DNA of 18,879 bases from Cyanobacteria bacterium UBA4641 (GTDB lineage Bacteria; Cyanobacteriota; Vampirovibrionia; Gastranaerophilales; Gastranaerophilaceae). The notes below the pieces were generated by a model. That model had not been told where the DNA came from, searched no databases, and saw only the letters and a program-made list of their open reading frames with translations. The stretch's first letter is position 1; each line of letters starts with the position of its first letter. Positions 6,929-13,579 of this stretch are shown one piece after another. A program made the translations under genes and the position numbers. The stretch is from assembly GCA_002405805.1 (NCBI GenBank), contig DHMN01000047.1:1-18879 (forward strand). The letters are read 5' to 3'.

Positions 6929-6981
6929 AAATATTACAAATTTCACATAAGACTAATATGTTTTATTTGAGATGCTGAAAC
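6916..6981. repeat. R3 palindromic repeat, copy 1
   Basis: A 66-bp element with inverted ends GTTTCAG/CTGAAAC and, inside, TCTCAAATA/TATTTGAGA. Copies at 10299-10365 and, inverted, 13208-13273 have nearly the same length (66-67 bp). It overlaps the end of R5. Confidence 0.7.
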
Positions 6982-7119
6982 ACCGAGTAGGAACAGAATA
7001 TTACGTTTCGATTTCATCTCAACTCATATTCTAGTCAGTTCAGCATGACTGAAATCAAATGGATAGACCCTGAATCAAGTTCAGGGTGACAGGTGTGCTT
7101 TTTAAAATCAGCATTGATA

Positions 7120-7183
7120 GATTCTGAATAGGATAAAATCTACGTTGCTGCGCTCCTTGATTTTTAATCCTTTCAGAATGACA
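7120..7183 (+). repeat. R1 hairpin repeat, copy 2
   Basis: The same 64-bp arms as copy 1, but the central stem reads CGTTGCTGCGCTCCTT, which no longer pairs as GTTGC/GCAAC does. It is preceded by the same GCATTGATA as copy 4. Confidence 0.8.
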
Positions 7184-7291
7184 TGTAAAAAGTCGCGTGG
7201 GGAAAACGAAGGGTCCCCAAAAATTAAATTTTTCGGTATGGCACGACCTACACATCTGCCCGTGGCATAAAGGACAAACATGCAACTCTAC

Positions 7292-8716
7292 TTACTTCAA
7301 AACTTCAATAACATCATAATCTGTCAAATATGGCAAATGCTCTTCGGTTATCAATTCCCCAGGGAGTAAAATCGAAATCCCCGGAGGACATTCGGCAACA
7401 ACTTCACCTGACAATCTGCCAACAGCTTGCTCTTTTGGAATAATTTCTTTTTCTGAAAAATACGCATCACGCAAACTCATTTTGATAATTGGTGTGAGCA
7501 TTGGCATGTGTTTTTTGTTTTCTAAATAATAAATATCTTTATAATTGTGTGTGTCAATTTTATGCAAACATTGAGCCAAGTATTCAAAATCAGAACGTTT
7601 GTTTCCGATATTTGAAAGAACCAACAAACCTGCATCTGATGCACTTTCTACCTCAATACCAAAATCGATTTCTAAAATTGACTCTAGGCGTTTCCCAGAC
7701 AAACCATCAGCTTTTATAAAGATTTTAGTAACATCTGTTTTATATCCAAACCCTGATTTTAAGTGATGGATAGACTTCATTTTGTCAATTTCAGAACGCA
7801 AAAATTTTGCATTCGCAATTGCTTTTGATAATTGTTTTTGTCCTCTTTCGCTTTGCAAATTGGCTCTTGCAGCATCTAAACTTCCCAAAAGCATCAAAGA
7901 CGGACTTGTTGTATGCAATAACATCAGCGCACGCTCAACATCTTCCACACAAATTTTAGAATTTTCGCTGACATGCAACATTGAAGATTGGCTCATACTC
8001 CCACCTGTTTTGTGGAGTGAATGTACAACAATATCAGCCCCAAGCTTTAGTGAACTTGTCGGTAGTTTGTCGTTGAAATTCCACAAACAACCATGCGCCT
8101 CGTCAACTATCAGTGGAACATCAAATTTTTTACAGATTTTTGCAATAGATTCAATATCTGAAACAACCCCCTCATAAGTCGGATTTGTAATCCAAACAGC
8201 AGATACATCGTCGTTATTTTCTAGCAGTGTTTCAACATCTTTTGCTTCAATATTTCCCCACAATCCCCAGTCGCTTAGCTTTTCAGGAACAATCCACAAA
8301 GGTTCCGCCCCTGAAATAATCAAGCCTGTCAAAATTGAGCGGTGACAATTTCTGTTTACGATAACTTTTTGACCTTTTCTGGTTAAACCCATTGCTATTG
8401 CAAGGTTTCCGATAGTTGAACCATTAATCAAAAAGAAGGTTCGTTTTGCGCCGAAAGCTTCTGCAGCAAGTTCTTCAGCCTCTTTGATAGGACCTGTTGC
8501 AGGAGTCAAAGTGCCCAAATTGTCAAATTCATCTGTTGTATCAACCATAAGTGCTCTTTTGCCGACCAAACGCCTAAATTCAGGCAATGTTCCCAAACCT
8601 TTGGTATGACCGGGGATATGGAATTGATAAGTCGGATGATTGTAAGCTGTTTTTAGGGCTTCTACAATTGGGGCTTTTATCTTTGTTTGTTTATTGTTTT
8701 TAACTTTATTCGGCAT
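7292..8716 (-). CDS. PLP-dependent Orn/Lys/Arg decarboxylase (SpeA-like)
   Basis: A 474-residue fold-type I PLP enzyme of the Orn/Lys/Arg decarboxylase family, which removes CO2 from a basic amino acid to give a polyamine precursor (agmatine, cadaverine or putrescine). Seen in order: FHIPGHTKG (32-40), TDEFDNLGTLTPATGPIKEA (61-80), FFLINGSTIGN, NRNCHRS (121-127, His125 likely stacking on the cofactor), NPTYEGVV, VDEAHG (204-209, the Asp pairing with the pyridine nitrogen) and HSLHKTGGS (232-240, Lys236 the PLP lysine). The C-terminal AECPPGISILLPGE is typical. Length resembles Bacillus SpeA (about 490) rather than the 700-residue inducible enzymes, so biosynthetic arginine decarboxylase is the first guess; lysine is possible. 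The ATG has no Shine-Dalgarno but a TATATT 6 nt upstream. Divergent from the porin gene. Confidence 0.93.
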   Translation of the reverse strand: MPNKVKNNKQTKIKAPIVEALKTAYNHPTYQFHIPGHTKGLGTLPEFRRLVGKRALMVDTTDEFDNLGTLTPATGPIKEAEELAAEAFGAKRTFFLINGSTIGNLAIAMGLTRKGQKVIVNRNCHRSILTGLIISGAEPLWIVPEKLSDWGLWGNIEAKDVETLLENNDDVSAVWITNPTYEGVVSDIESIAKICKKFDVPLIVDEAHGCLWNFNDKLPTSSLKLGADIVVHSLHKTGGSMSQSSMLHVSENSKICVEDVERALMLLHTTSPSLMLLGSLDAARANLQSERGQKQLSKAIANAKFLRSEIDKMKSIHHLKSGFGYKTDVTKIFIKADGLSGKRLESILEIDFGIEVESASDAGLLVLSNIGNKRSDFEYLAQCLHKIDTHNYKDIYYLENKKHMPMLTPIIKMSLRDAYFSEKEIIPKEQAVGRLSGEVVAECPPGISILLPGELITEEHLPYLTDYDVIEVLK

Positions 8717-8722
8717 AATTAA

Positions 8723-8728
8723 AATATA
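8723..8728 (-). promoter_or_regulatory. -10 box of the decarboxylase gene
   Basis: TATATT on the minus strand ends 6 nt before the ATG (8714-8716), predicting a leaderless mRNA. No ribosome-binding site lies in the intervening TTAATT. It sits back to back with the porin promoter at 8759-8767. Confidence 0.45.
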
Positions 8729-8758
8729 CTACAAAAACTTTTAAATCTGTAAAAAATG

Positions 8759-8767
8759 TGTTATAAT
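8759..8767 (+). promoter_or_regulatory. Extended -10 promoter of the porin gene
   Basis: TGT-TATAAT with TTTTAA 17 bp upstream as a weak -35. The predicted start, near 8774, is about 4 nt before the ATG at 8778, and no Shine-Dalgarno is present. Confidence 0.55.
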
Positions 8768-8777
8768 CTTTACACAG

Positions 8778-10142
8778 ATGAAAAAGCTTTTGTATCTAAT
8801 ATTAATTTCGGTATTATGCATTAACCCTATGTTAAAATCATTTGGTTCTGACGACTTTTCGGATGAGTTATTAGAAAATCCTCAACAAGATGAAATTATC
8901 CTAAATTTGGATGAGTCTGAAAAACTTGCGTATTCTTCAATTGTCCCAAGTGCAGTATCCATCCAACACGAATATTCAAAAGAATTACCAAAAGAGAATT
9001 TCAAAAAAAAACTATTTAAACTAAATTCGACCTTGAATGATAACGAAGATAACAACAATGACGTTATGGACAACGCCGAATTGGATTTTGAAATTTTTAG
9101 AATTTTTGACGAGAATAAAGAAATCAGTGAAGACACCCTTGTTGGAAAGATTATTCATAGCAAAATTCGACGAACTGATGTTCCGTCATATTTATTAAAA
9201 GATGATTTAACCTTTGAATATGAAAACGGACCAATCCGTAAAATTCAAGCCTTTGGGGCATATCGTGGGTCTGTAAATTCTCTTTGGCGAGCTAGTGAAT
9301 ATTCAACAGAATACGAAAATTTGACAACGCAATTTGGGCTATACGGTTCATTTCGGAAATCCGGTAACAAATTCAAGACTGTAATAAACCCTATACCAAA
9401 AGACGGTTTGAATTATATCGATAGCCTGTTCGGAGATTTTTATTATTTGAATACAAATGTTCCTCATCATCAAATAATTGCAGGATATTCAAGAGTTCAA
9501 GCAGGTATTGAAGGTGGTACTTCTACCTATATTTTACCATTTGTTATGCGCTCTCAAATTGCAAGAAATTTTGCGAATGCTCGTTCAATGTCAGTCAAAG
9601 TCATTGGGAATTACCAATACTTCGATTATAACATGTCAGTTGGCAGCTCAGGCAGATATATTACAAGTGGAATGCCCGGAACTGAATTTAATGGTTGGCT
9701 AAACGTAAAACCTTTTGGGAATAAAAGTGACAAGTATGGAAAATTAACCATTGGCGGAGGTTTTAATGGCGGTCACAACCAAATTGATTATTCTGTAGCA
9801 AGTGGTTATATCGGATACCACCATAAAAAGCTATGGACAAATTTTGAAGCTGCAATTGCAGATGGATATAGCGGTTCCAAAGGTATCAGCTCGAACAAAG
9901 CTTGCGGTTGGGCTGCAACAGTTGGGTGGAAATTCAATCCACATCTTCAATTGATTGGCAGAATTGACCAATTTGACCCTGATAGAAATGTTTCCCATAA
10001 TTTGCAACGTGAATACACAATGGGGTTAAACTGGTTCATTCGTGGTCAGGCGCTCAAAGTTATGCTGAACTATGTTTTTTGTGACAGCCAAAATCGACCA
10101 AACAGCCACAAGATTATCCTCGCCACCCAATTTCTTTTGTAA
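8778..10142 (+). CDS. Putative outer-membrane beta-barrel protein (porin-like)
   Basis: A 454-residue secreted protein. Residues 1-23 form a signal peptide (KK, then a hydrophobic run, ending near SFGS). Residues 24-130 are acidic and Asn/Asp-rich with no recognised fold. From about 135 to the end, short alternating polar/hydrophobic strands rich in Gly, Tyr, Phe and Asn suggest a beta-barrel; GLNWFIRGQALKVMLNYVFC and the terminal HKIILATQFLL look like the last strands of phosphate-selective-porin-type barrels, ending in a hydrophobic residue as outer-membrane proteins do. The start is fixed by the signal peptide, 10 nt after a TATAAT. It would lie in the outer membrane; substrate unknown. 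Confident as a gene, moderate for the barrel, low for any specific porin family. Confidence 0.85.
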   Translation: MKKLLYLILISVLCINPMLKSFGSDDFSDELLENPQQDEIILNLDESEKLAYSSIVPSAVSIQHEYSKELPKENFKKKLFKLNSTLNDNEDNNNDVMDNAELDFEIFRIFDENKEISEDTLVGKIIHSKIRRTDVPSYLLKDDLTFEYENGPIRKIQAFGAYRGSVNSLWRASEYSTEYENLTTQFGLYGSFRKSGNKFKTVINPIPKDGLNYIDSLFGDFYYLNTNVPHHQIIAGYSRVQAGIEGGTSTYILPFVMRSQIARNFANARSMSVKVIGNYQYFDYNMSVGSSGRYITSGMPGTEFNGWLNVKPFGNKSDKYGKLTIGGGFNGGHNQIDYSVASGYIGYHHKKLWTNFEAAIADGYSGSKGISSNKACGWAATVGWKFNPHLQLIGRIDQFDPDRNVSHNLQREYTMGLNWFIRGQALKVMLNYVFCDSQNRPNSHKIILATQFLL

Positions 10143-10197
10143 AGTCGAGAGACACCTGTTGCTATTTAGAGATTCGGAGTAATATGAATTTTTGTTT

Positions 10198-10261
10198 TGT
10201 CATTCTGAAAGGATTAAAAATCAAGTTGCATAGCAACGTAGATTTTAGCCTATTCAGAATC
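10198..10261 (-). repeat. R1 hairpin repeat, copy 3 (inverted)
   Basis: TGTCATTCTGAAAGGAT to ATTCAGAATC, with the central GTTGC-ATA-GCAAC identical to copy 1 in reverse orientation. It lies 55 bp after the porin stop. The 10143-10417 gap otherwise holds R3 and R2 copies. Confidence 0.8.
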
Positions 10262-10298
10262 TCTAACCGAACACTCCTGTCAATATTACCCTTAACTC

Positions 10299-10365
10299 GT
10301 TTCAGGGTCTTAAATATTACAAATTATACATAAGGCTAATATGTTCCAATTTGAGATGCTGAAAC
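10299..10365. repeat. R3 palindromic repeat, copy 2
   Basis: GTTTCAGGGTCTTAAATATTA through TTTGAGATGCTGAAAC, about 80% like copy 1 by eye. It is followed by CAAGTTCAGCATGACTGAA, itself a small inverted repeat. Confidence 0.65.
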
Positions 10366-10388
10366 AAGTTCAGCATGACTGAAGGTAG

Positions 10389-10408
10389 GTCGGCATTGCC
10401 ATGCCGAC
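10389..10408. repeat. R2 palindrome, copy 2
   Basis: GTCGGCAT-TGCC-ATGCCGAC, a perfect 8-bp stem, 9 bp downstream of the GlcF-like gene's stop codon on the minus strand. Confidence 0.7.
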
Positions 10409-10417
10409 ATGTAAATT

Positions 10418-11506
10418 CTACAAAACCTCACCTTTTGCCAGAAATTCTAACAGACTCACGACTTTGGTCTTCCCTTTTAATAGTGCAAGTCCGATTTTCA
10501 AACCTGCAACACATGCCGGACAAGTCGTAATAACATAATCTGCGTTCGTTCTGATAATATTTTGCGCTTTTTGTTTAGCCAAAGTGACAAATGTTTTCGG
10601 ATTTTTTAGACTAAAACTCCCTGCAAGTCCACAACACTCGTCATAATCGTCCATTTTGACATATTCAACATTTTGACAATTTGAAATAATTTTTTCAAAA
10701 AACAAATCGTTTTTTAAATGGCATGGCTTATGAAAAGTTACTTTGACCGTTTTTTTGAAGTTAAATTTTATTCCTTTTAATGCAATCAAATCACCCCAGT
10801 TGATAGACTTATTTGTTGGAATCTCTGCGTTCTCAATATATTTTGGATAATCAAGCAGTGTACTTTCGCAACTCGCACAATCGGTAACTAAAAAATCGTA
10901 TGGTGTGTTTAGTTTTTTGAGATTGATTGTCGCAACTTGTTCAAAGCGTTCAAAATTTCCCTCTGACAAAAACGGCAAACCACAACAGTCAAAATCAGGT
11001 TCAATAATATTTATGGGGGTATTTTTAAAAATTTTATTTATATAAATATCTGTCCTTGGACAAATTTTATTCACGCAACCTTTGAAATATAAGACATTTG
11101 TCGCCTGTTCTTGAAATTTCTTTTTCGGTCGAAAGGGCGCACTGATAACCAAACCGAGTTTTAAAAACACGTCAAATACATATTTGCTTTGTAAAAAGTT
11201 TACTATTTTTGACGAAAATTTGCCACACACATATTCGTGTTTTGCAGTGTTTAAAATTTGGCAAACATCAATTCCACTTGGACAGAAATCGTTACACTTT
11301 CCACATTTTAAGCATAAATCAATATATTTATTGATTTTTTTGCTTAGTTTTAAATCGCCTTTGGTTACACCGTGCAGCATAATGAACTTGCCCTTGCTTG
11401 CGACACAGTCATTTGGGTCAATTTTAAATAGCGGACAGACTGCCTCGCACAATCCGCATTTTGAGCACTTGTTGAGTTCGTTTTCAAAATCTTTTAAACA
11501 CTTCAT
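10418..11506 (-). CDS. GlcF-like (4Fe-4S) oxidoreductase subunit
   Basis: A 362-residue cytoplasmic or membrane-associated iron-sulfur protein resembling the glycolate oxidase iron-sulfur subunit GlcF and related LutA/GlpC proteins. Two ferredoxin clusters are clear: CSKCGLCEAVCP (14-25) and CLKCGKCNDFCP (65-76). Two cysteine-rich CCG domains follow, each with DxCCGL: DFDCCGLPFL and YDECCGLAGSFSL, with upstream FKGCVN and FHKPCH that complete the metal or heterodisulfide-reductase-type sites. Such proteins pass electrons from a flavin 2-hydroxyacid dehydrogenase; no flavin partner (GlcD-like) lies beside it here, so the electron donor is unknown. The ATG at 11506 lacks a ribosome-binding site, but an extended -10 (TGC-TATTAT) ends 6 nt upstream. 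Cys34 between the clusters is an extra. Confidence 0.9.
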   Translation of the reverse strand: MKCLKDFENELNKCSKCGLCEAVCPLFKIDPNDCVASKGKFIMLHGVTKGDLKLSKKINKYIDLCLKCGKCNDFCPSGIDVCQILNTAKHEYVCGKFSSKIVNFLQSKYVFDVFLKLGLVISAPFRPKKKFQEQATNVLYFKGCVNKICPRTDIYINKIFKNTPINIIEPDFDCCGLPFLSEGNFERFEQVATINLKKLNTPYDFLVTDCASCESTLLDYPKYIENAEIPTNKSINWGDLIALKGIKFNFKKTVKVTFHKPCHLKNDLFFEKIISNCQNVEYVKMDDYDECCGLAGSFSLKNPKTFVTLAKQKAQNIIRTNADYVITTCPACVAGLKIGLALLKGKTKVVSLLEFLAKGEVL

Positions 11507-11512
11507 AATCTA

Positions 11513-11521
11513 ATAATAGCA
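11513..11521 (-). promoter_or_regulatory. Extended -10 box of the GlcF-like gene
   Basis: TGC-TATTAT on the minus strand, then TAGATT, then ATG. Transcription is predicted to start at the A of the start codon. Confidence 0.5.
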
Positions 11522-11544
11522 CAATAACGCTCATTAAACCCTCT

Positions 11545-11557
11545 TTACATAATGTAA
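11545..11557. promoter_or_regulatory. Palindrome TTACATAATGTAA (candidate operator)
   Basis: A 13-bp odd-length palindrome matching the TTTACATWATG sites at 12686-12697 and 12734-12747. It lies 82 bp upstream of the 95-residue gene and 39 bp upstream of the GlcF-like start. It may be a third site for the same regulator. Confidence 0.4.
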
Positions 11558-11638
11558 CAAAACACCTTTAAATATTAAATTTTTCATGAAAATTTGCCGA
11601 TAACATGAGTAATCTTAGTTGAAAAGGATATTAGAAAT

Positions 11639-11926
11639 ATGGCAGATTCAAATTTTACATTTAATAGACCTTACAAACCTTTCGGAATGAACGTTAGAGT
11701 ACCTGAAAGAACTTTGCAACAAGCAGGTGAAACTCTTGGCGAAATTGTAAAAGCGCCGGCAACTCCGTTGTTTGAGTTTTTGGAAGAAAATGAATCTGTT
11801 TTTAATGGTGATGTTGCTTTTGAAATCAACAAAACCGTTGCTCAAAACTTCACAATCGGTTCTGCGATGAGACTGGAAGATGAAAAAATCAATGGCAAAA
11901 ACCCAAGTTTTGATATGCATTTTTAA
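11639..11926 (+). CDS. Conserved-looking small protein of unknown function
   Basis: A 95-residue soluble, acidic protein without signal peptide or membrane segment. I do not recognise a family. It starts MADSNFTFNRPYKPFG, has a central helix-prone ERTLQQAGETLGEIV and ends in an aromatic/hydrophobic DMHF. The ATG is supported by AAAGGA 10 nt upstream, and the composition is gene-like. Its stop is only 2 bp from the stop of pilin A, which converges from the other strand, so the two transcripts are likely to overlap at their 3' ends. A palindrome resembling the presumed XRE operator lies upstream at 11545-11557, hinting at shared control with the pilin; this is inference only. Confidence 0.7.
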   Translation: MADSNFTFNRPYKPFGMNVRVPERTLQQAGETLGEIVKAPATPLFEFLEENESVFNGDVAFEINKTVAQNFTIGSAMRLEDEKINGKNPSFDMHF

Positions 11927-11928
11927 TT

Positions 11929-12660
11929 TTATTTGATATTTTTCACAGCCCATTTGAAATATTCAGTGTCAGTTTTGGCTTTTTGAGCACAAGCTATACC
12001 ATTTAAGCTATCTGTACTGTTTAAGTTGCAATATATGTCTAAATTATTATAAGTTGTTTTAGGGTCGCCCATTGTGACAAGTTCCCCATCTTTAAATTGG
12101 AAAGTAAATAAGTCATATCCCCACCTGTTTGGCGGATTTTTGTAACCGTTTAAATCAACTGATATCCAAATATAATCTAAATGGTTAGCATTTTCAAAAA
12201 ACAAATTCGTACCGTCTTGCAGTACAATTTGTCCATCATCAAGATAGTTGTAGATAACATTAATTTTCCCATCCAAAGTTTTGTAAGGTTTCATTGTTGA
12301 ATCTTCTGCAGGATAATAACACGGCAAAGCGTTTTTTCTACTGGTACTTGTAGTTGAACCCCCACAATCCATTGGAGCTTGCAAATATTTGATAAATGTT
12401 TTATAAAATTTTCCTGTTGTAGTTGGATGATAATCAGCAGGATTAAGCGAAACATCATCTGCTTCCATTTGTTTAAAAACTTGTTGTACAACGGAATATG
12501 ATTTCAAAAATTGTGACCTTAATTTTTGCGCCTTGTTGTTTGCAATCAGATTTGGAATTGTCATCGCCGCAACAATTCCAATAATACCAAGGGTGATTAG
12601 CACCTCTGCAAGGGTGAAACCAAGTCTAATTTTATTTTTAAAACTTCTTGTATACAACAT
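11929..12660 (-). CDS. Type IV pilin-like protein A (prepilin with FTLAE motif)
   Basis: A 243-residue prepilin-like protein. A short basic leader (14 residues, ending IRLG) is followed by FTLAEVLITLGIIGIVAAMT, the type III signal: prepilin peptidase should cut after Gly14 and methylate Phe15, with Glu19 (the +5 glutamate) present. The hydrophobic helix anchors it in the inner membrane before assembly. The C-terminal part has several Cys and the block DLNGYKNPPNRWGYDLFTF, which pilin B matches with DVNG...GKDVFSF; I take this as the shared globular pseudopilin domain. Translation signal GGAG lies 5 nt before the ATG. It is divergent from XRE regulator A and converges on the 95-residue gene. 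Pseudopilin of a secretion or DNA-uptake system versus true pilus subunit cannot be decided here. Confidence 0.88.
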   Translation of the reverse strand: MLYTRSFKNKIRLGFTLAEVLITLGIIGIVAAMTIPNLIANNKAQKLRSQFLKSYSVVQQVFKQMEADDVSLNPADYHPTTTGKFYKTFIKYLQAPMDCGGSTTSTSRKNALPCYYPAEDSTMKPYKTLDGKINVIYNYLDDGQIVLQDGTNLFFENANHLDYIWISVDLNGYKNPPNRWGYDLFTFQFKDGELVTMGDPKTTYNNLDIYCNLNSTDSLNGIACAQKAKTDTEYFKWAVKNIK

Positions 12661-12685
12661 ATTATCTCCATAAATATAATCTTCT

Positions 12686-12697
12686 CATTATGTAAAT
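12686..12697 (-). promoter_or_regulatory. Candidate operator over the pilin A -10 region
   Basis: ATTTACATAATG on the minus strand overlaps the -10 of the pilin A promoter and extends towards its start site. The matching site at 12734-12747 lies within the regulator's own promoter. Confidence 0.45.
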
Positions 12698-12721
12698 ATA
12701 ATTAATACATCAAATTGTCAA
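12693..12721 (-). promoter_or_regulatory. Promoter of pilin A
   Basis: On the minus strand, TTGACA (12721-12716) and, after 17 bp, TATTTA (12698-12693), or TATATT at 15 bp. The core TATATTTAC is also found at the pilin B promoter. Confidence 0.55.
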
Positions 12722-12722
12722 G

Positions 12723-12751
12723 TTGTTTATGGTGTTTACATTATGTATTTT
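12723..12751 (+). promoter_or_regulatory. Promoter of XRE regulator A with internal operator
   Basis: TTGTTT (12723-12728), 17 bp, TATTTT (12746-12751). GTTTACATTATGTA (12734-12747) sits between the boxes, where a bound repressor would block polymerase, so autoregulation is likely. Confidence 0.5.
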
Positions 12752-12792
12752 ATCAAAATATACAATTATCCTTTATTTAATTAGGAGAAAAT

Positions 12793-13113
12793 ATGAAGGA
12801 TAATAAATATCAAATAGGGCAAAAGTTTAAAGAAATTCGCAAAAAATCAGGGCTGACTCAAGAAAATTTCAGCGAAAAAATCTGCATTGAACCGTCTTCT
12901 TTGAGTAATATTGAAAATGGCAAGAGTTATCCTTCAATGCAAACGGTTTTGAACGTTATGGATAAATTTGAGATTTCTCCTGATGAGTTTTTTAATTTTG
13001 AATATTTGGTAAAAGATGCGGAACTAGAAGAAAAAATTGTTGATATAATCAAGCGCCAACCGTATGAACGTAAACAGTTGATGTATAAAATTATCAAACA
13101 GTTTGAAGTGTAG
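12793..13113 (+). CDS. XRE-family transcriptional regulator A
   Basis: A 106-residue DNA-binding protein. The N-terminal Xre/Cro HTH spans about residues 8-65 (IGQKFKEIRKKSGLTQENFS, then IEPSSLSNIENGKSYPSMQT), closing with the FFNFE motif near residue 66 that the second regulator shares. The remaining 35-40 residues are helical and charged (DIIKRQPYERKQLMYKIIKQFE), probably for dimerisation. AGGAG at 12783-12787 precedes the ATG. The gene is divergent from pilin A, with 132 bp between the starts, and repeated TTTACATWATG sites cover both promoters. The natural reading is a local repressor of the pilin gene and of itself. Confidence 0.88.
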   Translation: MKDNKYQIGQKFKEIRKKSGLTQENFSEKICIEPSSLSNIENGKSYPSMQTVLNVMDKFEISPDEFFNFEYLVKDAELEEKIVDIIKRQPYERKQLMYKIIKQFEV

Positions 13114-13192
13114 TGGAACTGATGACAGGTGAACGTTTTAGGCAATAGACCCATTTGTTAGGTTAGTGATTCTGAACAGGATAAAAATAATA

Positions 13193-13217
13193 CGTCATTC
13201 CGAACTGGTTTCGGAAT
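13193..13217. repeat. Short hairpin repeat, TTCCGAA/TTCGGAA form
   Basis: CATTCCGAA-CTGG-TTTCGGAATC has the same design as 222-250 with paired base changes, and its right arm begins the R3 copy at 13208. A partial R1 end (GATTCTGAACAGGATAAAA, from 13168) precedes it. The whole 13114-13490 gap is a mosaic of repeat pieces. Confidence 0.55.
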
Positions 13218-13273
13218 CTCAAATAAAACATATTAGTCTTGTGTCTAAATTGAAAAATTAGAGACCATGAAAC
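13208..13273. repeat. R3 palindromic repeat, copy 3 (inverted)
   Basis: GTTTCGGAATCTCAAATA to GAGACCATGAAAC. Its TCTCAAATAAAACATATTAGTC is the reverse complement of the right half of copy 1. Confidence 0.6.
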
Positions 13274-13327
13274 TACACAGTTGCATAAAATGTGACTCCT
13301 CTTCGTTTCACCTGCTGTTCAGGGTGA
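13261..13327 (-). repeat. R5 repeat, copy 2 (inverted)
   Basis: Inverted copy of 6853-6928, from GAGACCATGAAACTACACAG to CTGTTCAGGGTGA. The following 13334-13430 has TTTCCCTCGCTCCTCAG and CACAAGGGGCAAGGGAAC, another decayed palindromic element. An open frame here (13267-13452) is repeat-derived. Confidence 0.55.
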
Positions 13328-13522
13328 TAAAAAATAGATTTCCCTCGCTCCTCAGCCATACGGCACACAGTCTCTCACAACTCGCTATGCTCGTTGGTTC
13401 GATAAGTATCCCACAAGGGGCAAGGGAACATGCAATACCGCATAACATCTAAAACGCGTTTCAAAATCTATTAAGCAGGGTAAATAAAAATTTTCCATAT
13501 TATGCAAAAATTTTTCTTGATG

Positions 13523-13528
13523 TATAAT
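13523..13528 (+). promoter_or_regulatory. -10 box upstream of atpD
   Basis: A perfect TATAAT 51 bp before the ATG. The -35 (TTATGC, 17 bp upstream) is poor. The leader of about 45 nt carries AAGGAGAGGG just before the start. Confidence 0.45.
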
Positions 13529-13579
13529 AGTTGAGTAATAAAAAAACGAAATATTAATTATATAAGGAGAGGGATTAAT

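Noticed and set aside
7055..7285. Minus-strand frame of 76 codons
   Set aside because: It runs through R1 and other repeat sequence and encodes no recognisable protein; no ribosome-binding site or promoter is seen.
13267..13452. Plus-strand frame of 61 codons
   Set aside because: Entirely within the inverted R5 copy and adjacent palindromes, so an open frame by chance.
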